From assembly GCA_020026175.1 (NCBI GenBank), contig JAHHQV010000020.1, positions 1-42,422 of the forward strand: a stretch of 42,422 bases of DNA. Reading direction: 5' to 3'. Both the position numbers and the translations under genes were made by a program. This stretch comes from Phocaeicola sp. GTDB taxonomy: Bacteria; Bacteroidota; Bacteroidia; Bacteroidales; Bacteroidaceae. The notes under the pieces are model-generated. The model saw only the letters and a list, made by a program, of their open reading frames with translations. It was not told the origin of the DNA and did no database searches. Position 1 is the stretch's first letter, and the number at the start of each line of letters is the position of its first letter. Positions 17,665 through 25,855 of the stretch are shown piece by piece.

Positions 17665-18729
17665 TTAATCATTACTAAATACCCCATTCAGTGATCCGAA
17701 GAAAGAAGTGCTTTCGGCGGCTTTTTTCTTAACATCATCATCTTCGTGCGCTCCTTCAGTTTTATCCTGAGTGTCGTTCGACGGCTCAGACATTCCGGCA
17801 AAGATGTTTGTGCTACCATCCTGTAACAAGGCGTTACTTCTATATACTCTTCCATAGCAAGAAGGACAACGGACATATGCCATGAAGTTCTGTACAGATT
17901 TCTCTGTCAACTCCAGTCCTTCCGACTTCACGGAATCAATAAGCGCAATAACTTCTGCACGTACTTCCGGTTCCAGTTTATTTATCTCCTGGCTTACGAT
18001 ACGGTCAGTAAGCCATCGGGAATACATTGCCGCATTTTCCAATACCTGCTGCGAGAATGTAACCTCTTTCTGTTCGTCATAATCAAACTGGTGTCCGCAA
18101 TGAGGACAGGTCACCACATTGCCACCATTGACTGCTTTAAGCAATAGGTTTAGTTCCATATCATACTGTTTTAGGCGTTCCTCTGAGTAATTCGTATTCC
18201 TGAACGCTTTCCTTACAAACTCAATGGCATCCTTAACCTGTTCCTGTGTACCGGACTTTAGATTCACAAGGAATGTCTGAGGATTGCTTCCCCAACTGGT
18301 CAATGTCGAATATTCGAACATTTTCCATTCAAGCACCTTACGTGGGTCTGTTTCGTCACGTTTTATAGCCTTAACCCCGATAGAGTGTTCAAGGGTTCTG
18401 CCATTCTCAGCATACAGCTTGTAATCGGCCAGCGTGTCACGCCCAATCTGCTTCTCAAGATTAAGCCGGCCAACCATAACAAGGTTGCCTTCCTTCTCAT
18501 CACCACTGAGTGGCACACCCAACAACTGGTCGGTACGGTGATTAAGGAACCATCTCATCCTGCCGATATTCTCCTTCAACGTCTTGTTGAAAGAACCGGG
18601 CATGGAAATGTCGTTCTGCGAGTCTATCACACCGATACCGTTCACAGCTACAGTGACAATACCCTTCTCATCCACATCATTCGCCTTCGTTCTGTACTGT
18701 AGGCTTTTGGTTTTCTCTTCCATCTTCAA
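17665..18729 (-). CDS. HK97-type prohead protease with C-terminal zinc ribbon
   Basis: The first ~160 residues match the HK97-type prohead serine protease: GVIDSQNDISMPGSF, the catalytic His in FLNHRTDQLLGVP (His64) and the catalytic Ser in TLEHSIGVK (Ser116), with WGSNP near 147. The protein then continues for about 195 residues. This extension has two CxxC pairs (Cys208/211 in CPHCGH and Cys288/291 in CPSC) that would form a zinc ribbon around a helical insert, and an acidic tail. Typical members are about 200 residues, so this is a long variant. The start lies 53 bases inside the portal gene. Confidence 0.9.
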   Translation of the reverse strand: MKMEEKTKSLQYRTKANDVDEKGIVTVAVNGIGVIDSQNDISMPGSFNKTLKENIGRMRWFLNHRTDQLLGVPLSGDEKEGNLVMVGRLNLEKQIGRDTLADYKLYAENGRTLEHSIGVKAIKRDETDPRKVLEWKMFEYSTLTSWGSNPQTFLVNLKSGTQEQVKDAIEFVRKAFRNTNYSEERLKQYDMELNLLLKAVNGGNVVTCPHCGHQFDYDEQKEVTFSQQVLENAAMYSRWLTDRIVSQEINKLEPEVRAEVIALIDSVKSEGLELTEKSVQNFMAYVRCPSCYGRVYRSNALLQDGSTNIFAGMSEPSNDTQDKTEGAHEDDDVKKKAAESTSFFGSLNGVFSND

Positions 18730-20122
18730 CTCCGCTTTTTGTGTTAAGACTTATTACTTTTTTTACTATCTCTTTTTCCTCGTCCGACATATCGAACAAA
18801 GTCTTGTCAAACAGAGGATCTTCAAATCTGCTTTCTTTGATTTGCGCTCTCCAGTCATTTATACTGATGAGACCACTAAGAAACTGCTCCTTGCATCTGT
18901 TATTAACCATTGTCTTGACTTCCTCAGCTTCTTTCAATCCCTGCTGCAGGCAATCCACATCGGAAAAATCACAGTCAAGATAATAACCCCCTTCTTCAAG
19001 ACCGAGAAATGCAGTAAGCTGCCTGCAGAACTGCTTCGCCATCGGAATTATCGTAGATGTATATACTGCTTTTTCTGCAGCAGCCTGATTACTGAAGGTT
19101 GACTGGTCTTTACGCGGAACCAAAACAGAAGGGATACCATATGCTCCGGCTATCTGGATAGCATCGGTAAGGGTTTCCTCAAAAGGTTGCAGTTCACTTA
19201 TGCTAAGGTTAGTTCTCACAAAAGTCAGAGGAACATCACTCAGCCCATATGGCAGTTTACGTTTGTCAAGACCAAATTTTTCATAATGTTCATCGAGGAT
19301 TTCCTTCTTTTCTTCTTTTGTCATAGCAGCTGTTCCTGCCTCGTCTTTCTTTTGGGATACAAGAAAGCCCAAGCCACCACGCTTAACGTATATCACGTTT
19401 CGGGCTTCATATACTGCTATGAGATTAGCAATAGGCTTCAGATGAGAGGACAATCTACTCTGTGATTTCATGAATCCGTCAACAGACATATATTCTGGCA
19501 CACCATCTCTATCATGCCATATCTGGTATGAAGGAATATCCATCGTACTCACATAACCATAGTTCAGGCGATAGCAGCGTATAATTTCCTCTTCCTTAGC
19601 TATACCGAACATCGGTATGTTTACCCCAAGATTAGGCTCTACATTTACAAAATCAGCAGGTAATTCCCAATAATTATCACACCATTTCCATTTAGGCTGA
19701 CCTTTGAAGGCCTCCCCCATCGCCGCGCGAAAGAAGGCATTACCAGTACATAGTTTATAAACAAAATGAGAATAGATTATCTCTTTCCACGACATCAGAC
19801 AATTGGGCTTGGTAAGAATCTGGTTCATCCTCTTGTTTTCCCATATCACGCTGTCATCCTTGACTTTCTTAAGCTGAAAGCCGGAGCCTGCTATACGCGA
19901 TGCAATATAATCTATCGGAAAGAATACTTCGGGAACGGAGTAGAATAACTCCATGTAATTACGACCACATACAAACGGTGATACGAACAAATCTTCTACA
20001 CTCCAGTACTTAGTACCACCTACAGGAGTACTGATAACCGAAGCGCTTCCAACTGGAGCACCTGACATTTTCAATGTCGTATTGGCTGGTAATGTATTAT
20101 CTCTGAAAAAGTTATTTCCCAT
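18677..20122 (-). CDS. Phage portal protein (HK97 family)
   Basis: The 481-residue product has portal family features: PIDYIASRIAGSGFQL near the N-terminus, FVYKLCTGNAFFRA, VPEYMSVDGFMKSQSRLSSHLKPIANLI, and the region near residues 310-350 with FEETLTDAIQIAGAYGIPSVLV followed by SNQAAAEKAVYTSTIIPMAK. It forms the dodecameric DNA gate at one capsid vertex. It heads the head-assembly cluster, overlaps the protease gene by 53 bases and has a -7-like box directly upstream. Confidence 0.93.
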   Translation of the reverse strand: MGNNFFRDNTLPANTTLKMSGAPVGSASVISTPVGGTKYWSVEDLFVSPFVCGRNYMELFYSVPEVFFPIDYIASRIAGSGFQLKKVKDDSVIWENKRMNQILTKPNCLMSWKEIIYSHFVYKLCTGNAFFRAAMGEAFKGQPKWKWCDNYWELPADFVNVEPNLGVNIPMFGIAKEEEIIRCYRLNYGYVSTMDIPSYQIWHDRDGVPEYMSVDGFMKSQSRLSSHLKPIANLIAVYEARNVIYVKRGGLGFLVSQKKDEAGTAAMTKEEKKEILDEHYEKFGLDKRKLPYGLSDVPLTFVRTNLSISELQPFEETLTDAIQIAGAYGIPSVLVPRKDQSTFSNQAAAEKAVYTSTIIPMAKQFCRQLTAFLGLEEGGYYLDCDFSDVDCLQQGLKEAEEVKTMVNNRCKEQFLSGLISINDWRAQIKESRFEDPLFDKTLFDMSDEEKEIVKKVISLNTKSGVEDGRENQKPTVQNEGE

Positions 20123-20138
20123 AATTTTCTTGTATATA

Positions 20139-20160
20139 ACAAAGATAAACTATGGGAAAA
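20139..20160 (-). promoter_or_regulatory. Candidate late promoter upstream of portal gene
   Basis: On the minus strand TATCTTTG (plus 20139-20146) fits the Bacteroidetes -7 box and lies 17 bases before the portal ATG. A GTTTTCCCATAGTT box lies directly upstream, similar to the box ahead of the tail hub gene. No clear -33 TTTG is present. From 20161 to 20326 I see nothing else with support. Confidence 0.45.
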
Positions 20161-20326
20161 CACCAATTACATTTCACTGAAATCTTGAAAGTCAACAAAT
20201 AAGACAGAGCGATATTAATATGTTAATAATCAACATATTAGTAAAAACAAATATATTATATCAATTTTCATCATTATTATCTTCTCACCAATATTTAAGG
20301 CACTATCAGAGTATAACATATTATTC

Positions 20327-20363
20327 AAAAAAACCCCGGACTGAAATCAATCAGAACGGGGTT
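20327..20363 (-). terminator. Intrinsic terminator after hicB (first pair)
   Basis: On the minus strand a 7-bp stem AACCCCG/CGGGGTT (arms 20357-20363 and 20332-20338) is followed by a run of seven T (20327-20333). It would end the hicAB transcript before the portal gene. A second small hairpin CGCC-TCAC-GGCG lies between it and the hicB stop. Confidence 0.8.
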
Positions 20364-20409
20364 ATTATTGTCTTAATAAACGATCTCGCCTCACGGCGGT
20401 ACATTATCT

Positions 20410-20805
20410 TTAGAATGTGGCTGCGGAAAGCTCTTTAGAAATCCTTTCCACTGCTACACGTATTTTGTCATACTGTTTTTGTCCGGCATTAGTTACTCCT
20501 GATGTGTATTGACGCATCAAAGACGGATTTATGCCAGCCAATTCCGCAACCTTCGTCACGTTCAGAAAAGAGAAATAATCAAAAAAAGACTGCATATCAT
20601 ATTTATATATGAATTCCAGTTCCGAAACATCTTTACCTTCCTCAACCTGTATCTCCTTCATTTCCTTATATGCTTCCAGCATATCCTCTTTTGCTGCTTC
20701 AGCAGTATCACCAAAGCCAGATAATCCGAAACCAGGTAAATCATCCTCTACAAAACAAGAATAATACCCATCTTTCGCTTTTTCCATGATAACTGTAACT
20801 TTCAT
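20410..20805 (-). CDS. hicB: HicB-type antitoxin with HTH domain (first pair)
   Basis: The product of about 131 residues has the HicB partial RNase H-like fold at its N-terminus (MKVTVIMEKAKDGYYSCFVE, then GFGDTAEAAKEDM). A C-terminal helix-turn-helix follows (VTKVAELAGINPSLMRQYTSG). I chose the ATG at 20805 because the family begins at this point; the open frame extends to 20874. It should neutralise the adjacent HicA toxin and repress their shared promoter through the inverted repeat upstream of hicA. The pair is inserted between the terminase and portal genes. Confidence 0.88.
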   Translation of the reverse strand: MKVTVIMEKAKDGYYSCFVEDDLPGFGLSGFGDTAEAAKEDMLEAYKEMKEIQVEEGKDVSELEFIYKYDMQSFFDYFSFLNVTKVAELAGINPSLMRQYTSGVTNAGQKQYDKIRVAVERISKELSAATF

Positions 20806-20897
20806 ATAGCATTTATTTTTAAAAGGAGACGGCATTATGCCGTCCCCGATTGTCCTATAAATAAATTTAGTCATTAAACTATCAAGAAAGGGGGGGA

Positions 20898-21083
20898 TTA
20901 ATCCCCCAAAAGAACCTTTCTTGCCTTACGTTCCATTCCTGTAGGTACTTCCTGTTTGCCATGCCTTGACAAAGCAAATTTGTTTCCCGTCTTTGGGCTG
21001 TACCATATATCATGGTTAGCCCCATGCCTGAGAACGTAACAACCCGCAGCGGTCAACTCCGCAAAAAACTGATTGTACTTCAT
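20898..21083 (-). CDS. hicA: HicA-type mRNA interferase toxin (first pair)
   Basis: The 61-residue product matches HicA in size and pattern: AAGCYVLRHGANHDIWYSP with the conserved His, then FALSRHGKQEVPTGMERKA. HicA has a dsRBD-like fold and cleaves mRNA without the ribosome. It precedes its antitoxin gene hicB, the usual order. Carriage by a phage often serves stable lysogeny or exclusion of other phages. Confidence 0.9.
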   Translation of the reverse strand: MKYNQFFAELTAAGCYVLRHGANHDIWYSPKTGNKFALSRHGKQEVPTGMERKARKVLLGD

Positions 21084-21117
21084 AATTTAAAAGACCGTTT
21101 TATTTATTAAGACGATG

Positions 21118-21148
21118 CAAATATAGCGTTTTTGCTATATATTACAAA
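21118..21148 (-). promoter_or_regulatory. hicAB promoter with operator (first pair)
   Basis: On the minus strand TTTG (plus 21145-21148), a 19-base spacer and TATATTTG (21118-21125) form a full Bacteroidetes promoter. An inverted repeat ATATAGC-GTTTTT-GCTATAT (21121-21140) overlaps the -7 box. A further half-site GCTATAT lies at 21168-21174. The repeat is the probable HicB binding site. Confidence 0.75.
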
Positions 21149-21187
21149 ATAAAAACATAACTTTTTTGCTATATTTTTTACGTTTGG

Positions 21188-23197
21188 TTAATTGGTGTAT
21201 GATTTAATGATATTATATGCCATACCACTTAACAGGGCATTTGCACCAATATTGTCAGTTCCATTATAGTCAAGAACCTCTGTAATGAATGAGTTATATA
21301 CAGGGTTATCCATTCCACTTTCAGATAACAGAAAATAAGTCTTGATAAAATCAGATGTAGCGGATATTCTCTTATTCATATCCTGATACTCTTTCTTAAT
21401 CCTTACTTCCGGAAGGTCTGCAGCCCTCAAATCACGGGCCATCTGAAAATACGCAGTAGAAGATTCAACAATATACACATCAGCCTTATGCGACATTATC
21501 ACCTTCTTCATTTCATAAATTGAAGTTGTCTCCAACATCACAAGGTCAAGCATATGCCACTTGTCACCACATTCTCCAGCATGGCACATATAGAACTTGC
21601 CTTCGATATTAGGCATGACATAGACAATACTGGACTTGTACTTGTATTTCTGTTCCGGATTGAAGAATGAGAACATTCCTTTCTCGGAGTACGTATTACG
21701 TTTGCGTCTGTTGGCAAACTGGACGTATTCCTCATACATGATGTCATGTACGACATATCTCAGCGTATCGGTGAGGTGGCCGTGTTCCTCGTATGACTGC
21801 TTGGTTACACTATCCTTTACCTTGGTCTTGAGGATTGCACCGTTCACGTCTTTCTGTACGCTCTGATAATCATCAATGGATGTACGGCAACTATCATTGA
21901 TGTTGATGCTAAGGCCTGCCAGTTGCTTTTCAAAAATCGCATTGACAAATTCTCCTGTCATGGATACTGAAGGATTCTTGTTTCCTACCTTGTCCTCTAC
22001 AATCCAGTTTTCTTTCTTCAATGTATCAATGAACAAATCCATGAAAGAACGTTTGTCGTCGTCAATGGTGTTGGCCGCTTTTGCCGAGGCGTCACCATGA
22101 AGGTATATTCTATCGTCATAGCCAAGTTCACTTAGCTTCTTGGATACCAGTTTGGCAGCACGCCTAACACTGTTGTTCGGACTCTCAGCCGTTGTCTCAG
22201 CTATCTGGTACATATTCTTACCTTTACTCAAATCAACTTGCCAGTAACCTACAGATATGTATGGCAACACGTTGCTGTCCACGGATAAATGAATCGGCAA
22301 ACCATGTATATAAGGATATTCACCGCTATTCTTGCCTACATTGAAGGAATTAAGGAACTCATTACCCGTCTTGATTACACCCCATTCTCCCAATGCGTAG
22401 ACATTGTAATAATCCGGATCGTACAGGCGGTCATGCTCAAAGTCCATCACGCACTGCTCATCGTAATAACCATACGTTCCATCAGGCGACCCTACTACCC
22501 AGAAGTTGTTAAGGTACGTCGACTGAATGACAACCATATTGGACGGATACTCCTCTATCTCCTTTGTGATAGGATTTACCATTGACCTGCCTTCATTCAT
22601 CTTCAACGACTTGACCTTTGTGAGTTCTGCAGGCATGACCTTACCGCCAATCTCTACAACCATTGGTACATCATGCAGTTTTTCATTATCCAGCCAATCC
22701 TTCTTTATCCAGTGAGTTTCTGATATAGGGTTGAAGTCTGCAATAATCTGCTGTCCTTTCTTACCACGGAGACGTTTACGAATCTGTTTCAAATCAGCAA
22801 ATTCAAATTCAGACAATTCTTCAAGCTGCACCCTCTTGTAGTTACTGATACCCTTTATCTTCTCAGGATCATCCAGACCTGAGAAGTCTATCTTCGCACC
22901 ATTGAATGTACATTTGATTGAATTCTGTATGAACTTGAAGTATTGTGATATACCCAGCAGTGATGCAGCCACCTTATAGTCCTCGTATATCGTCTTGCTG
23001 ATGGATGCACCGACTTTTCTCATCACAAGAGTATTCTCACCGTCCTGCAATGTCTGTATAAGCACAGACTGTGCTACACTGAAACTTTTACTTGATGATG
23101 AACCACCGAACAGAATAATGAATCGCAGTGTAGCATCATTGAGATATTTCAGAAGATAGAAGGCATTCGGATTTAGTTTCTTGTGATTTACTATCAT
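21188..23197 (-). CDS. terL: Terminase large subunit with C-terminal extra domain
   Basis: The ATPase part shows Walker A GGSSSSKS (residues 31-38) and a Walker B-like VQLEE (123-127). The nuclease part carries LSVDSN (Asp307), LHGDAS (Asp369) and HLTDTLRY (Asp477), as in the Terminase_3/PBSX group. The usual protein would end near residue 490. Here about 160 further residues follow (from about SIVYVMPN at 523) that look like a second RNase H-like nuclease fold without its acidic residues. The protein cuts and pumps DNA into the head through the portal. Confidence 0.93.
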   Translation of the reverse strand: MIVNHKKLNPNAFYLLKYLNDATLRFIILFGGSSSSKSFSVAQSVLIQTLQDGENTLVMRKVGASISKTIYEDYKVAASLLGISQYFKFIQNSIKCTFNGAKIDFSGLDDPEKIKGISNYKRVQLEELSEFEFADLKQIRKRLRGKKGQQIIADFNPISETHWIKKDWLDNEKLHDVPMVVEIGGKVMPAELTKVKSLKMNEGRSMVNPITKEIEEYPSNMVVIQSTYLNNFWVVGSPDGTYGYYDEQCVMDFEHDRLYDPDYYNVYALGEWGVIKTGNEFLNSFNVGKNSGEYPYIHGLPIHLSVDSNVLPYISVGYWQVDLSKGKNMYQIAETTAESPNNSVRRAAKLVSKKLSELGYDDRIYLHGDASAKAANTIDDDKRSFMDLFIDTLKKENWIVEDKVGNKNPSVSMTGEFVNAIFEKQLAGLSININDSCRTSIDDYQSVQKDVNGAILKTKVKDSVTKQSYEEHGHLTDTLRYVVHDIMYEEYVQFANRRKRNTYSEKGMFSFFNPEQKYKYKSSIVYVMPNIEGKFYMCHAGECGDKWHMLDLVMLETTSIYEMKKVIMSHKADVYIVESSTAYFQMARDLRAADLPEVRIKKEYQDMNKRISATSDFIKTYFLLSESGMDNPVYNSFITEVLDYNGTDNIGANALLSGMAYNIIKSYTN

Positions 23198-23292
23198 AAT
23201 TGGCTACTTTTATTCTATTTTTCAGATTTTTCGTGTCATGTTTTATATAATCCCCGATATTTTTCTCACTTAATTGTTCTATTTTTCAAATT

Positions 23293-23823
23293 TCATTCAA
23301 CTTTGTCATCAAAACCTATGCGTATTTCATTGGTTTTGACACCATCTTTACCAGTCAAAGCAATCTGTTGAGGCGCATTCCAACCATTCATAGACGCAAG
23401 CAGTTTGGCAGCTTCAACCTTACCGTTGAACTCATAGCTTACCTTACCCTTGTAATTGCTTATCTTCTTCATGGCATTTCTTACCCTCTTGGGCATCTGG
23501 TTAGGTGACTTTAGTTTCATCTTACCGGTTAGAGGATCTACGATGTACAAATCGTTCGGGTCCATCATCACTATATCCATAAGGATATTTTCTACCTTGT
23601 CACGGTTAACTTTCGATGCTTCAGCGCGTTCTGACCTCAGTTCAGCTATTCTTGTGGCTATCTTGTGGTTACTCAACAATCTACTTGCCTCCCTATTTAT
23701 TGTATCCGGCTGCATCTTTGATGCGTCATAAGCCATCCTGTATGCTTCACTTGCATTTCCGTCACAATCAAGGTAATAGTTACAGAACTTTTCCTGTTTT
23801 TCCGTTAATCTCAAATTGTTCAT
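23293..23823 (-). CDS. terS: Terminase small subunit
   Basis: The 176-residue product matches the Terminase_2 family, with LTEKQEKFCNYYLDCDGNAS at its start followed by a helix-turn-helix (EAYRMAY ... NREASRLLSNHKIATRIAEL) and a helical middle. It recognises the phage DNA packaging site and feeds the large subunit. The C-terminal part (QQIALTGKDGVKTNEIRIGF) is the segment that usually contacts the large subunit. The 95-base gap to the large subunit holds no gene with a start codon. Confidence 0.9.
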   Translation of the reverse strand: MNNLRLTEKQEKFCNYYLDCDGNASEAYRMAYDASKMQPDTINREASRLLSNHKIATRIAELRSERAEASKVNRDKVENILMDIVMMDPNDLYIVDPLTGKMKLKSPNQMPKRVRNAMKKISNYKGKVSYEFNGKVEAAKLLASMNGWNAPQQIALTGKDGVKTNEIRIGFDDKVE

Positions 23824-23826
23824 AAA

Positions 23827-24378
23827 CTAATGGTTGTTTATACCTACAATGCAAAGGATTTGCTTTCTTTCCCTCAGCACATCATAGGCTGCCGTTATTG
23901 TACTTCCTGTTGTACATATATCATCAAAAAGTATTATGCGTTGTTCTTTTATAGGTCTTAGAAGATGGAATTCAGGATTTATACGTTTCTTGTTGAGACA
24001 TTGAATGGCGGATTCATAGAATTCTATATTCAACCCCCGGGCGATTTTTTTGCAGATGTCAGTCGCCAAATGATACTCCGTAAAGTGTCTGCGTCTCGGT
24101 GTAGTGACGATGCACCATTCATCATCCGGCCGTACCATTGATAGTATCAGCTCTGTAGCGGCTCTTGAAATGGTTTCTGCACATTCGCCCGAATTCTTGA
24201 TTTCAACAAATGACATACCGTCCTTTGTACTTGCGAACAAGGAGATGTAATAAAACCCACCCTTGCGGTGGATTCTCACTTTAGGCAGCATATTGCAGAA
24301 CCTTTCACGTTTTTTCCATCCGAGAGTGGGTTTGTCCCATTCATCCATCCTGATCTTTCTACCTTTCCTCTTCAGCAT
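23827..24378 (-). CDS. Phosphoribosyltransferase-like protein
   Basis: The product of about 183 residues has the PRPP-binding signature ILFDDICTTGST near residue 150 (two acidic residues followed by TTGST), preceded by CIVTTPRRR, a typical second motif of type I phosphoribosyltransferases and ComF-like proteins. The N-terminal 60 residues are not recognised. The ATG at 24378 is used; an in-frame TTG lies two codons earlier and another ATG at 24348. It is packed between the epimerase gene and the small terminase. Its substrate in the phage is unknown; nucleotide salvage or a DNA-modification step is possible. Confidence 0.8.
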   Translation of the reverse strand: MLKRKGRKIRMDEWDKPTLGWKKRERFCNMLPKVRIHRKGGFYYISLFASTKDGMSFVEIKNSGECAETISRAATELILSMVRPDDEWCIVTTPRRRHFTEYHLATDICKKIARGLNIEFYESAIQCLNKKRINPEFHLLRPIKEQRIILFDDICTTGSTITAAYDVLRERKQILCIVGINNH

Positions 24379-25135
24379 AGTCAAAAACCTTTGTTATCCC
24401 TACGGAGAATGGGGTATAATTCAAGGGGACACAAAAGAAAGAACCATCCACTTCCTGGCATGGATTGTCAAATCTCCTTTTTTCCCCGATGCAATCCAAT
24501 CTGACGCCGTTATGTTTGCTTACTTCTTCGGCAAATTCCTTGACCGTACATATTTGCGGATTGGCTATGTTTATGAGCTTTCTGCCACATCCTATGGCAT
24601 ATATCAACCCCTCCACGACATCATCTATATAAGTGAAGCATCTTGTGTTGAGACCGCCATTGTACAGTGTGACTTTCTCCGAGTTCATGAGGATATTGAG
24701 AAGAGTTCCCTTTCTCGGTTCCGGTCCATACACGTTATGCAGTCTCACACCGATGGCATTCTTGCAGTAGATTGAAGCATACTGTTCATCAAAATGCTTG
24801 GAAATGCCATACATGCTTGTGGTATTACAAGGGTTTGCTGTCGATGAACTGGCATATACCAGTCTCACGCCATAAGCCGTACACGCATCGGCTACTTTGA
24901 CAAAAGCATCTATGTTATCACTCAGTATCTGTTCTCGATCGTCATTGAACACACTTGTCTGTGCTGCAAGATGGATTACTGCATCTATGCCACCATCCTT
25001 GAGGACGTGCCATATATCGGCAGCTTCGGTTCCACACACACGGTCTATTGCGACCACCTCAACACCACGATTCCTTAACTCTCTGCAGAGGGCTTTACCT
25101 ATGAAGCCTTCACTGCCGGTTACAATAATCTTCAT
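24359..25135 (-). CDS. NAD-dependent sugar-nucleotide epimerase/dehydratase
   Basis: The 258-residue product is an extended short-chain dehydrogenase. It has the NAD(P) loop TGSEGFIG (residues 6-13), HLAAQTS (55-61), the active-site Ser in YASSST (near 97) and the catalytic pair Tyr109/Lys113 in MYGISK. The segment NVYGPEPRKG and the later CFTYIDDVVEGL are family landmarks. It probably converts a nucleotide sugar in the host cytoplasm. At 258 residues it is shorter than the usual ~310. A phage could use it to alter host surface glycans or to supply a sugar for DNA glycosylation. Its ATG overlaps the preceding small gene as ATGA. Confidence 0.88.
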   Translation of the reverse strand: MKIIVTGSEGFIGKALCRELRNRGVEVVAIDRVCGTEAADIWHVLKDGGIDAVIHLAAQTSVFNDDREQILSDNIDAFVKVADACTAYGVRLVYASSSTANPCNTTSMYGISKHFDEQYASIYCKNAIGVRLHNVYGPEPRKGTLLNILMNSEKVTLYNGGLNTRCFTYIDDVVEGLIYAIGCGRKLINIANPQICTVKEFAEEVSKHNGVRLDCIGEKRRFDNPCQEVDGSFFCVPLNYTPFSVGITKVFDYAEEER

Positions 25136-25299
25136 TTCTTCAACCTGTTTAGAATTTTACACAATACGTTCAATATGTTGCCAAGCAATATGACTATAAC
25201 TTGAAGCAATGCTGTTGTTATGTCGCTCATTCCGACTGCATAGCCAAGCATGACGAACATAAGCATTATAATTACACCCTTAGCTTGGTAGTGTTCCAT
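25132..25299 (-). CDS. 55-residue membrane protein
   Basis: This short gene encodes a 55-residue protein with two hydrophobic helices (about residues 8-22 and 30-46) and a basic C-terminus (KILNRLKK). Its stop overlaps the epimerase start as ATGA and its own start lies 20 bases inside the 128-aa gene, so it is part of a tightly coupled set. Size, two short helices and the positive tail resemble small class II-type holins, but no endolysin is adjacent. It could also be an anchor or exclusion protein. Confidence 0.65.
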   Translation of the reverse strand: MEHYQAKGVIIMLMFVMLGYAVGMSDITTALLQVIVILLGNILNVLCKILNRLKK

Positions 25300-25666
25300 T
25301 TTCACCGGATATGTTCAGTTCATACTCGTATCTGCTTACCCTATCATACCAACAGACAACTGTCTGGTTTCCGGAGTTGAGGCTTGTCAGCTTCTTCTCA
25401 ATCTCGTCGAGGGAAACACGTTCATGAAACCTGAGATAACACCGTCCCTGGTTTCCATTGCACGTGAAGGACACGAAATAGAACGTGTCACGTTCCCGGA
25501 ATGCCAGATAGCTTACTGCAAGCGACAGCGCTATAGCCGTCATTGTTATCACCCATGGCGATGTTGCTATACTCATCGCCAAAGAAAGGATGCCGGATAA
25601 TGCTACGAATACCAGCATCCTGATTAGCAGGCTTAGCCTGTGTCTTGTCTTTACATTCATATCCAT
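25280..25666 (-). CDS. Membrane protein with two N-terminal helices
   Basis: The 128-residue product has a basic start and two transmembrane segments (about residues 14-32 and 36-56), followed by a soluble domain of about 70 residues that contains two Cys (SFTCNGNQGRCYL). The family is not recognised. It begins the transcription unit that continues through the epimerase, phosphoribosyltransferase and terminase genes. A 22-bp palindrome lies about 10 bases ahead of the start codon. Confidence 0.75.
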   Translation of the reverse strand: MDMNVKTRHRLSLLIRMLVFVALSGILSLAMSIATSPWVITMTAIALSLAVSYLAFRERDTFYFVSFTCNGNQGRCYLRFHERVSLDEIEKKLTSLNSGNQTVVCWYDRVSRYEYELNISGENGTLPS

Positions 25667-25676
25667 AGTTAAATAA

Positions 25677-25698
25677 GCAATTACATATATGTAATTGC
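25677..25698. promoter_or_regulatory. Perfect 22-bp palindrome, candidate operator
   Basis: GCAATTACATA is followed directly by its exact reverse complement. It lies 10 bases before the start codon of the 128-aa membrane protein, where a bound repressor would block the packaging-region transcript or its translation. A second inverted repeat (ATCTTAA-AAA-TTAAGAT) lies at 25752-25768. Confidence 0.6.
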
Positions 25699-25751
25699 GA
25701 TTTATGACACTAATTTACGAAGAATATCAGTACGTTTCACAAAATGGCTAA

Positions 25752-25768
25752 ATCTTAAAAATTAAGAT
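25752..25768. repeat. 17-bp inverted repeat in intergenic control region
   Basis: ATCTTAA, three A and TTAAGAT form a perfect 7-bp inverted repeat in the 190-base gap between the hicAB terminator and the 128-aa gene. It may be a second operator or a weak hairpin. Confidence 0.4.
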
Positions 25769-25780
25769 ATAATCAATCAC

Positions 25781-25814
25781 AAAAAAAGCGGCAAGAACTT
25801 AATCCCACCGCTTT
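25781..25814 (-). terminator. Intrinsic terminator after hicB (second pair)
   Basis: On the minus strand the 7-bp stem AAAGCGG/CCGCTTT (arms 25808-25814 and 25785-25791) has a 16-base loop and ends in seven T. It separates the integrase/hicAB unit from the packaging unit. Confidence 0.85.
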
Positions 25815-25855
25815 CATATTGCCTCCGAAGAGGACTTTCGTAAACAAATGCCTAA

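Noticed and set aside
23198..23292. Short minus-strand frame between small and large terminase (EKNIGDYIKHDTKNLKNR)
   Set aside because: It looks protein-like but has no ATG, GTG or TTG start, and it would overlap terL.
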